DNA from: Dipteris shenzhenensis
Taxonomy: Eukaryota > Polypodiophyta > Polypodiopsida > Gleicheniales
DNA: 64,000 bases
Direction: 5' to 3' (one strand)
Assembly (NCBI GenBank): GCA_047967505.1
Contig: CM106541.1
Part shown: one piece after another, positions 55,958 through 64,000 of the stretch
Numbering within the stretch: the first letter of the stretch is position 1
How the letters are laid out: every line of letters starts with the position of its first letter
Notes under the pieces: generated by a model
The model's database searches: none
What the model was told of the DNA's origin: nothing
Seen by the model: only the letters and a program-made list of their open reading frames with translations
Made by a program: the position numbers and the translations under genes

Positions 55958-56878
55958 ATGAAGGCTCAAGGATACTTTGAGGTTGAATCATATTTTTGGA
56001 TTCCAAAGAAACCTCAACATATAAAGCCACCCCCTCCTCTAAACATCAAGCCTCACCACCGCCAGCCAACCCCTCATGTGAACAACAAACCTCAACATCA
56101 AAGAAGAAGAGGACGCCATCCAACAAGGAAGGTACATTACCAATAAGTTCCCACAAGACTACTTGAGACCCAGGGATATTACCTTGGCAACTCTTATATA
56201 TGGGTACCCAAGCCTCACCAGAGCAATCAAGAGCCCATCTATGCTTGCCCTAAGCCTAAATGTACACCATCTCCATTGCAAAAGCAAGAGAGGAGCCCCA
56301 AAACTATCAATACAAGAGCATCAACGAGTACAGATGCACCAGTAATAGTCACACAAGAACCTACTCTGCAAAGATGCCAAGAACAACGAGAACCTGCTTG
56401 CAAGGATAAGGGAAAAGCACCAATGCAGGAGGATCATACGCAAAGGAATTCATCTACCTCCTCTCAAGTAGTCACACAAGAACTTGTCTCAAAAAAGGAG
56501 ACAGTAACACAAGAACTTGCTCGATCGCAAGTCTATCAAAAGGTATGTCAATTTATTGCATCATCTTTAAGGCAAGTGGAAGTAACACAAGAACCTGTCT
56601 TGAAAAAAGAGACAGTAACACAAGAACTTGCCAAGACAAATGTTGAATCCACATTGGGAGCCTCACAAGAACCTTCCTTACTGAGAAATTTGGCATCTAT
56701 CATCAGGGTAGCTACACAAGAATCGGCAACACAAGTAATGCTAATCACAACTGAAGTTCCACAAGAACCTTCCAATGTGAACAACGAATTATCTTCATCC
56801 CTAACAACTTTCTCAACTGAAACTTGGGCTCAACAAAGCAAAAGAACTCTAAGACATTGCAATGCTACTCACATTTGA
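55958..56878 (+). pseudogene. QE-repeat tail ORF of 9-kb element
   Basis: This lies where reverse transcriptase would normally sit. Two copies of a QGY motif occur in different frames: AQGYFEVESYFWIPKKP (about 55964) and TQGYYLGNSYIWVPKP (about 56168). From 56276 a 200-residue frame carries about eight copies of V/A-T-Q-E-P/L (VTQEP, VVTQEL, TVTQEL, EVTQEP, TVTQEL, GASQEP, VATQES, EVPQEP); two more occur around 57000-57050 in another frame. It looks like a low-complexity, possibly disordered repeat protein. I do not recognise the family. Confidence 0.5.
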
Positions 56879-58490
56879 TACATAGAACATATATCACTTT
56901 ATTACGATGAGTATCTTAGAAGTGGTGCATGTGGGAGATTGCAATGTTCAATGGTGCAACACCGACTTGTAATAAGAAACATGCCAATAATAGATCCACA
57001 AGAACATGCTTCTAAAAATGGAGTAGCTCCACAAGAACCTACTGCTGCAATCAAGGATCTCAAAGAACTTCAAGCAACATTGCTGCCAATGAGATGACAA
57101 CTACTCACCAACAACGATCTCCATTAATGTCTCATTGACTCTCCTTTGAAGTGATTACATGAGGTCACAATTGGTCAATATGTCACTGCACTCACCTTTT
57201 GATGTACTCATAGGTACTAAGGCCATTTAGGTGAATTGGAACTCAGTTCCAAGTGCTAGGTCTATGTGTGTCCATAAGAGCAATAAAGTTATAACATATG
57301 AAAGTCCTACCTCTTTACTCACATGTGGAAGTTATAGGTGAAAATAGGACTAGGTGAAAATAGGCGGTCAGTCCTCTTCAGGTTCTCAACATGGCACACT
57401 CAGCAAATCACAAGTACATCAACCTAAGGGCTCCTTGGTCGGGAAGATAGGTTACAAACACTACGGAAAGTCAATACGCCAATCAACATCAACAGCACAT
57501 CCCTTCAGCAAAGCCAAAACACAACAGGGCACTGAGTTATGCCTAAGTCTTTAGGGTCTTGGATTTGAGTTCACACATGGAATGACAAGTGGTTCTCCAC
57601 AAGAAGCTCTCGAGGACACATTCAACTCCAGGTGAAGGTGATTACACCAATATGGGTTTGGATGAGTTTCTTGTGAGCGTCAAAGCTTTTTTTCACATTT
57701 CTTTACTAGCATCACCATTAACTATCTAACTTCTACTCATCCTCTTTTCTTTATTTTTATTTTCTTTCAATTCTAGCTTAGAATCCTTTTCTAGAATCCC
57801 CCTTCTATAAACCTCTTTAGCCATAGTCCTCATTTTAGGGGTTTGTATGGTGTATTATCAAACTCCTCTCGATTTGATGACACATAAATAAATCTCCAGA
57901 TGGTGCCACAACCTTATTGGGCTCAAATACTTCCAAGCAAAGCCCTCAATGAAATATAATCCATGAAATGGATTTTAAAGGAACTTCAATGTAGAGAAGC
58001 AAGACAAAATGTCATGCACAACTCCGGACGTTCAAACATGGCATGACAAAGACATAGTCTAATGAGAATCCATTAGAAGTCCCACTCAAATCAAATATGG
58101 GTCTTAAGAGGAGCATGAGAATGCATTTTACTTATTCTACTAACACTAACACCACTAGGATCTTACATCAATCCCTACTAACACCTTCTTTCTAATAACT
58201 TACCCCTTAGATTTTTCTTTTCCTTTTTCTTATTCCTTCTTCGAATGGTCACAAGTACTCAACTCGGCTCACTCAAACCCTGAGGTGCTAGTTCCAGAAG
58301 AATCACTCATCCATACTTCCAGCATTCATTCCATAACAAGGAGCCACTACATCCCTCTGCTACAATGGACCAAAAGAAGATTCAACCCAGTGCACAAGAA
58401 AGACTACTTTGCATGATATTCATTGGCAACACTCCAATAACCATGAACGTTGCACGATCCAGAGGACTGGATGGAGATCAAAGGGAGACA
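56879..58490. other. 3' untranslated region of 9-kb element
   Basis: No convincing coding region apart from traces of the QE repeat at about 56990-57100. It ends with the purine run before the 3' LTR. Confidence 0.5.
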
Positions 58491-59055
58491 TGTTAACAGA
58501 TTGGTTAACAATATGCCACCGCTGGTTAAGTGATGTGATTTGATGGATAGTGGCAAGTCCGTAGAGCTAGGATTGTGTCTTAGAGCTAGATGGGCCCAAA
58601 AGGATAGTAAAAGAATGAGAAGAGAGAGTGGTATAAAGAGATTAGGACTGGCCCTCCCTTCAAAAGGTGACATGTGTAAAAGGCCAAATGGTTGACTTTG
58701 GTCTTCATTGTTGTTTGCACAAGTTGGAATACAAGCTCCCTCTTCTCTTCCAAGAGTGTTTTGGGTGTTCCCTTGTTTCTCTTGTAGTGCCCTTGTGTTT
58801 GCCACTCCATCCCCCTTCACTCTCCTCTTCCCTTCTCCTTCTCCCTCCCTTCTCCCTTCTCCCATCTCTTCTCCCCTCTCCCCCTTCCCTCTTTCTCTCA
58901 TGGAAACACATTGCAATAATCCGGGAGCTGCTTGAGTCACACATGCGGACGGCTCGTGCCTTGCATTGCTCTCACAAGGAGTAGCTTGGAGTGGAGGCTC
59001 CATCGGCATTCCTTCTAGATCCCCACAACACATGAGTCACCGTCAAGATGACACA
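58491..59055 (+). repeat. 3' LTR of 9-kb element
   Basis: 565 bp, begins TGTTAACAGATTGG, ends GATGACACA, preceded by AAAGGGAGACA and followed by TGACC. It carries an extra C/T block relative to the 5' LTR. Confidence 0.95.
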
Positions 59056-59060
59056 TGACC

Positions 59061-59776
59061 ATTACAGTAATCCTGATTCTCTGCCTGCTCTTCCATCCCA
59101 GGCCTGTAGAATAAGCCAGAAGGGCAAAGCTTCAATTGCGATATTTTTGTAGGATTTTTTTTCGCTGCTTTGGAGGCTAGGATTATGTTGCAAATCTCAC
59201 ACAAGCTATGCCCCTTGATATGAGTAGATCACTTTTCGAGTTCCATATTTTGAATGCGAAGCTAGGCGACGCAGTGGAGAATTTGGTATTCAAAGTTCAT
59301 CATGCATTGGGGGGCGGGACTTCTGCTGCTTGATGAAAAACAAGCAGCAGAGATGTGAATTTGTGTCTCAATCTCAACTGATGCCATGCTTTCAAAAAAA
59401 TCAAGCGTGATTGCAAAGCGGAGCTAGCGAAGGCGAACTGGTGCATCATCAATCTATGTAGATCGTGCAAGGCGGTTGAGAGAATTTGGAGAGAAATTCC
59501 AAAAGCACCAGAAGCAGCGACACGTGGCAAATTTATGCCTCCCGCAATTTATCCCTCCCCTCCCCTCTTTCACTAATACCATTTTTTTTCATCGAGTGGG
59601 GGCCCTATTAGTAAAATCTAATTCATGTAGTATAATCTAATTGGGATCTTCAACGTTTACGACCCATGTGCATGGACGTGTTACGTAATACAAAAAGCAA
59701 GCAATCAATCAACATCATCCCATCCCTCCCGGCTTTGCTTCCTCATTTATCAGCTGCAGTCCTCTCCCCTTCGCCA
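59061..59776. other. Upstream region of folate-biopterin transporter
   Basis: No gene seen. The 9-kb element inserted about 740 bases upstream of the transporter start codon, so this is the remaining proximal upstream region. Confidence 0.5.
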
Positions 59777-59830
59777 ATGAGCGACCCGGCCAGCGATGGA
59801 GGAGATCGCTCATGCCCACGCGCTCCATGA
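59777..59830 (+). promoter_or_regulatory. Overlapping upstream ORF
   Basis: ATG at 59777 opens an 18-codon frame (MSDPASDGGDRSCPRAP, stop at 59828-59830) that begins 19 bases before, and overlaps out of frame with, the transporter start at 59796. If the transcript starts upstream of it, it could reduce translation of the main frame. Confidence 0.45.
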
Positions 59831-60267
59831 CCCCGTTCTCACCCCCTTACACCTTCCTGCATCTACTACCAATGCCCTAGACGGCGATTCCTTCCACCCA
59901 AATCGTGAGAAGCTCACGCTTGTTGACGTCGTAGACTTTCAGATCCAGGAACTTGACAAGCCGCGACCATGGGCGCACCTGCTCCTGCAACCCATCGATT
60001 GGTTCGGCATGCTGAGCAGGGAGTTGAATGCGAGCTTCGTCTTCGGTGTCATGGTCACATATGGACTGAGTCAGGGATTCGGAGGAGCGATGTTTCAGAT
60101 TGCTGGAGGCTACTTCTGGAAGGACGAGCAGAAAGTGCAGCCGTCGGTTGCCCAGATGTACACGGCCATTATCGGTAGCGTTTGGGACTGGAAGCCTGTC
60201 TGGGGCCTTCTCACTGACTTGGTTCCAGTTGCTGGTTATCGGCGACGTCCCTATTTCATACTTTCAG
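59796..60267 (+). CDS. Folate-biopterin transporter, first exon
   Basis: Encodes 157 residues resembling the N-terminus of plant folate-biopterin transporters (FBT/BT1 family, multi-spanning proteins of the major facilitator type that move folates or pterins). Visible family signatures: LLQPIDWFGMLSRELNASFV, VTYGLSQGFGGAMFQIAGGY, QKVQPSVAQMYTAI, and near the end WGLLTDLVPVAGYRRRPYF and ILSG. In relatives a membrane helix follows this point. The exon probably ends at 60267 at CTTTCAG|GTAGTG, a phase-1 donor; reading on gives a non-family tail and a stop at about 60345. The ATG sits in GCGATGGAGG. No further exon was found before 64000, so the gene is either truncated or continues past a long, transposon-filled intron. 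Confidence 0.85.
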
Positions 60268-60611
60268 GTAGTGCAGACCATACAAAGCTATTAAAAGTTT
60301 TCTACATCGTCATATCCGACATCGAAACAAGTCACTTTAAGTTGTAGAGCTATCATCCCCAATAGCAACAACAGCGTGGGGAGCCTGGAGGCCTGTAAGA
60401 AACCTGCCTCGCTCTGGTGAATCGGCTATACAATCTCTTGTCCTTGACCTTCCTCTCCGCATTCATGTTTTGGTGTGCCTCGCTCTTCTCGAAATCCGCC
60501 CTCGTCACTGGCACATTGGCGAAAGCTGCCTGCCTCACGTGCGTTCAGAGACGGGCTTGAGAATTCGGTTGTGAACGATTTACTGCAGATGATGTCGATC
60601 CGGATTAGTGA

Positions 60612-60929
60612 GAAGCGCAAGCTTGTCTACGTGAACGTTGACATCGTCTCGTGCCCGAAAGAGGAACGAAGAGCCGGCGATGGACACACATGCTGCTGCA
60701 ACCCATCAAAGGGTTTGGCATGCTGTTTGAAGGCCAGCTTCGTACGGAACTGGCTGCAGTTTCTGCTCGTCCTTCTAGTCCGGCAATTGAAGATCGCTGA
60801 CGAGAAGAAATTGCAGCCATCGGTCGCCCAGGTGCACACAGCCATTATCGCTCGCCCAATTGTGGGGCCTCCTCGCTAGCTTTGTTCCAGCTGCTGGATA
60901 TCGGTGACGTCCCTATTTCGTACGTTCAG
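60612..60929 (+). pseudogene. Partial, broken copy of the transporter exon
   Basis: Sequence collinear with the first exon: a CTGCTCCTGCAACCCATCGA-like phrase (60691-60710), GGCATGCTG, GCCAGCTTCGT, a GACGAGAAGAAATTGCAGCC phrase (60799-60818), CATCGGTCGCCCAGGTGCAC and GCCATTATCG, then GTTCCAGCTGCTGG and GACGTCCCTATTTCGTA with the same CAG end at 60929. A block in the middle is replaced or missing and the frame is shifted. A tandem duplicate that has decayed. Confidence 0.8.
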
Positions 60930-62670
60930 ATGTGTACGCATGATTTAGAGCGTCACAACAAGTCGCTCCATGTTATTAGAGTAATAGATAGCTGTTTTGG
61001 TCCAACGACGACAACATTTCTTCTTGGTTGCGACGGCACAATGTAAGCCAGGAAGTAAGATGGGACATATTCCAGACTGCTGTGGATGGTATCCCCATTG
61101 CTCGCTATTTTCCTATTCTTAATGTAGACTACGCGAGTAGATCTTTGAGAGACAACCGTCAGGTCACCGCTCAAGGTATCTTTGCGATCCTATGACTTGA
61201 TAAAATCGGCGTCCTCAAGGGCGGTCGGTAGTCATCCCTGAAAAAGTCATGTCTGAGGAGGATACATGAGTGCTCTACCTGTGAGCGAGTGGTGGGATCA
61301 TTGGATACCGACACAGTGATTAGGCTGAAAGATTTTTTCAGTGCAAAAAATCGATCACCTTGGCAAATTGCTCTCTAAAGCAAAAAAAACCTGTAATGTG
61401 ACAAGTTCTTTGAAAACGCAAAATGTGTGACTCTGTGGTGATCCAGCTACATTTTCTCAGAAAAGCCTAGAAAAAAATCCCCTGAAATGATGTGGATTAC
61501 CACAGATGATACATACATTGCCAGCATGTTCAAGTTTCGCTGACAGTATGCTAGCCTAAAAACCATTTACCTACGCATTTATGTTGGGCAAGGAAAACTA
61601 ACTTTTTAATAAAGGATATTGAATGTGCCAGGTGAGACTCCCAGGTTTGGTTGAAGGTCATTGACTCTCTATGGGCATGTCTGATATTCCGAGCATTAAA
61701 AGGAGGTTGAGCTATAGACATTATGCCACCTAAAATTGTTGATACAACAAATCCTATGGTAAAAAAATTATGAGACATGGTAAAAGGATGTAGTCCTTAC
61801 TCATCGCAGGAGGACACTCAATATAGAGCCCCCTTCAACATTTTCTGTCCTCAGCATGTACGAGAATCATACTTGCCCAATCATTCCTGCATGCAAGGTC
61901 ATATGTCAGAAGTCTGCCCTTATAGCCCTAAACAATCATTCCCAGTTCTAGGAGAAAAATGGAGGCAGGTATGGACTCTCTCATCCTCTAGAAAATAGTC
62001 AAAAAGATTTTTCAGATGTTAATGCTGCCACATGGGAAGCATGAAGGCTGCGAATGTGGGTAACACTCTAGACTGGCATGTGGGAAGCCGATCTGGCTGC
62101 ATCATGGGCAGCAACATAAGGCCAATGATGTGGGCTAGAAGACCAAGGCAAGTGGGGCTTTATAATGCAGGCTTGGACTTACAATATGGCCCGCTACTGC
62201 TTGGGCTGGGCCAAGGCAGCCTACGCTGACTCAGGTCCAGGGCAGGCTGAGTCAGGTTGGCATTGGTTGGCCAGTGGCCCTGGGTGTGGTCACGTGTAGG
62301 GCTAGATGTTACCACTTGTCTAGGATATTGGGCCTCTGCCCATTCAGGTCGGTCCATCATACGGATGGTGTGGTCGGCCCTAGATCCAGGGAGGGGAGGG
62401 CAGCCAGTCCCATATCTCACTCAGTCCATCAGCCAAGAATCCACAAGGCACTCAACAAGGAGGAAAGGAAGCAGCAGACTGCGGAGTATTTTGCCTATAT
62501 TAGCTGCTCGATTGGAGCTTAGGGTGTCCAGCAGCCAGCTATATGGCACATGGAAGAGCCATCCACTACTGCCTACAATTGGAGCTTGACAAGTAGACCA
62601 ATCCACATTTTGTGTTTGTGTGTGCTCTTTTGTGTGATGTGGGAATGCAGGGAGTCTTCTCTGGGCGAAC
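60930..62670. other. DNA without recognised gene
   Basis: Short frames only. None of the expected transporter membrane segments is visible. A minus-strand frame at 61551-61778 has an ordinary-looking composition but I do not recognise it. Confidence 0.4.
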
Positions 62671-63399
62671 TGAATATTAGAAATGTCACTGACCCACCTG
62701 TGAGCCCCTATATGAGGAGGACAAGGGGTCAGGAGACATGCGTAGGTAGTGTACCTGGAGCAAGGTCTGCATCAGACATTGGAGCAGCAGGGCTGCAATT
62801 GGTTGGCAGCATGCCGTGTAGCAGCAGGCCTGCAGGACAGCAGATGGGCCGCACTGCCAGGGCCTATTTATAGACCTGGCAGTAGGTAATTGTAGCAGCA
62901 GCAGGTCGGAGGCTGAATAACAGTCCAAGAATATCTGCAGTAGGGTAGGTGGGGCAGACCTGGTCTGTGTCTGCAAAATCCAGTCGGGTGTTTTGCAGAC
63001 TGGGTCGGCCACTTTTGCTAGGGTTCTAGCCCTTCCTCCTCCCTTATATAAAAGGGAGTGGGGGGGTTGGGGCAGGGGGCGCCTCATTGCACACTCCATC
63101 AGCAAACACTGAAGCCTTTCCAGCAGGCAGCGTGGACTGAGTGTGGATCTTTTGTCTTCTCTGAGATCTCAGCATTATGATTGCTACTTTTACCCAGCAT
63201 CTTAGGTCAGCTCTGTTTTAAGCAGTGTCTCCCACGTATTGTGGATGAATAAAGCATGTGTTCTCTTTCTCTCCTCTTTGCTGTACATTCTCTGAGTGAG
63301 CTTTCAGTTTGTGAGTGTGTTATGAGTGTTTGGAATGAGTTTCTTCGATCTATCCATTCTACTTAAGACATTCAAGCAATTAGGCCTCTATTTCTAACG
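62671..63399 (+). repeat. Solo-like 5' LTR of a Copia element
   Basis: The right end is fixed by TTTCTAACG directly followed by the primer-like TGATATCAGAGCC (63400-63412). Length of about 729 matches the LTR of the 22498-28051 element, and a GTGAGCCCCTATATGAGG block lies about 30 bases from the left end, as in the related LTRs. It contains a TATA-like CTTATATAAAAGGGAG (about 63043). No second LTR or Copia polyprotein follows within the window; LINE sequence does. The left edge is approximate. Confidence 0.65.
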
Positions 63400-63412
63400 T
63401 GATATCAGAGCC
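63400..63412 (+). other. Primer binding site, initiator tRNA-Met type
   Basis: TGATATCAGAGCC, one G-to-A change from the usual TGGTATCAGAGCC, next to the LTR end. Confidence 0.75.
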
Positions 63413-63502
63413 ATCAATGAGACTCTTGTATTCACTTTGAAGGAGTCGTCCCTCCAAGTCAAAGGCGACTCCAGTTCAAGAAAAGTGTGAGTATTTGTTT
63501 CG

Positions 63503-64000
63503 TTGCTACAGCAAAACTTATTCACCTCCACCCTGCAGGGCGTTCGGGACTCCGGTGAGATGCCTAGCTCACTTATGGAGGGTCTAATACATTTTTATCC
63601 CAAAGAAGGGGTGCAGAAATGTAGTATCGCAGTGGAGACCCATCACTCTATTGGGCACTTGTTACAAAATCCTGGTGAAAGCAATCTGCCTTCGTTGCAT
63701 CCCTTACTCCCTGATCTTATTCATGATACGCAAACAGTGTTTGTTCATGGCAAAAGCATTTTTGATAATATATTCTCCTTTTGGGAAGCTTCTCAGTGGG
63801 CCATGTAGAGCGGTCAAAAGCTCGCAATTCTACTCCTGGACTTTGAAAAATCCTATGACAGGGTAGATTGGGATTCTTGGAGGGCACCCTTCATCACTTT
63901 GGATTTTCAGATGCTTGGATCAAAGGGGTCTCGGCCTTGTACAGGTCAGTCCACAGCTAGGTGCTCATAGGAGGGGTTAGGGGAGACAGGTTTCAGATTT
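63503..64000 (+). pseudogene. LINE (L1-type) reverse transcriptase, truncated by window edge
   Basis: Plus strand: GEMPSSLMEGLIHFYPKEGV, a frame change, CYKILVKAICLRCI in a second frame, then LLPDLIHDTQTVFVHGKSIF and DNIFSFWEASQWAM. After a stop, ILLLDFEKSYDRVDWDSW near 63824-63877 carries the catalytic Asp of the L1-type A box. These are hallmark plant L1 segments. No endonuclease domain lies upstream, so this copy is 5'-truncated at about 63500. It runs off the right edge. Frameshifts show it is inactive. Confidence 0.88.

Larger units (their letters stand above)
50068..59055 (+). mobile_element. 9-kb non-autonomous LTR element with tRNA-Asp-type primer site
   Basis: LTRs of 540 and 565 bp share TGTTAAYAGATTGGTTAACA at their starts and GATGACMCA at their ends. 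Exact 5-bp duplication TGACC (50063-50067 and 59056-59060). The primer site TGGTGCCGCTACCAGGGAG at 50612 resembles the TGGCGCCGTTGCCGGGG site (tRNA-Asp) of plant Athila/Tat-type Ty3 elements. Purine run AAAGGGAG lies before the 3' LTR. Inside are zinc knuckles, two protease-like domains and a repeat-rich tail; I see no reverse transcriptase, RNase H or integrase motif in any frame. It would need enzymes supplied by another element. Confidence 0.9.

Noticed and set aside
58404-59033. 209-codon minus-strand frame and its copy at 50038-50381
   Set aside because: It lies antisense to an LTR, is present in part in both LTRs, and has a low-complexity Arg/Glu/Gly segment.
61551-61778. Possible organelle-derived gene fragment on the minus strand
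   Set aside because: Composition looks protein-like but I cannot match it to a plastid or mitochondrial gene.

Overview
This is a stretch of a land-plant nuclear genome dominated by transposable elements. Plant origin is indicated by Copia LTR retrotransposons primed by initiator tRNA-Met, a CACTA element with a TNP2-type transposase, C-to-T decay of a type expected under plant CHG methylation, telomere-like TTTAGGG runs inside an LTR, and an exon of a plant-type folate-biopterin transporter. Mean base composition is AT-rich, with two GC-richer islands (4.3-6.0 kb and 59.8-60.3 kb) that hold the only convincing host coding sequence. The species cannot be named from the sequence; the repeat load suggests a large genome.

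Layout. 0.2-3.9 kb: minus-strand Ty3-like gag relic split by a gag-only, non-autonomous Copia-type LTR element (942-3596). 4.3-6.0 kb: 571-residue single-exon host candidate gene of unknown function. 6.56-6.72 kb: large fold-back hairpin. 7249-14759: full-length minus-strand Copia element (target duplication ATTGT) with mutated protease and reverse transcriptase residues. 15.9-19.6 kb: decayed minus-strand Ty3 polyprotein carrying a 246-bp hAT-like MITE. 20.7-33.0 kb: CACTA element with a minus-strand TNP2 gene and a divergent plus-strand accessory gene separated by a pyrimidine tract; a Copia element (22498-28051, target duplication CAAAT) sits inside TNP2. 33.4-37.2 kb: diverged repeats and a 190-bp satellite of about 13 units. 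38.0-42.4 kb: second fold-back, pyrimidine tract split by a second copy of the MITE, and the right end of a second CACTA element. 43846-49455: Copia element (target duplication AGGTG) that contains an inverted, truncated Copia of another family. 50068-59055: 9-kb LTR element (target duplication TGACC, tRNA-Asp-like primer site) with gag/protease and a repeat-rich tail but no recognisable reverse transcriptase or integrase. 59.8-60.3 kb: first exon of a folate-biopterin transporter, followed by a broken partial copy. 62.7-64.0 kb: a Copia LTR and a truncated LINE reverse transcriptase running off the window.

The elements form a nesting record. Four LTR elements have exact or near-exact boundaries with 5-bp duplications, so insertion order can be read directly. 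The most unusual items are the reverse-transcriptase-less 9-kb element with two protease-like domains and a QE-rich repeat tail, the gag-only element whose long leader is conserved in a second copy inside that 9-kb element, and the repeated association of a long pyrimidine tract with the CACTA accessory gene.
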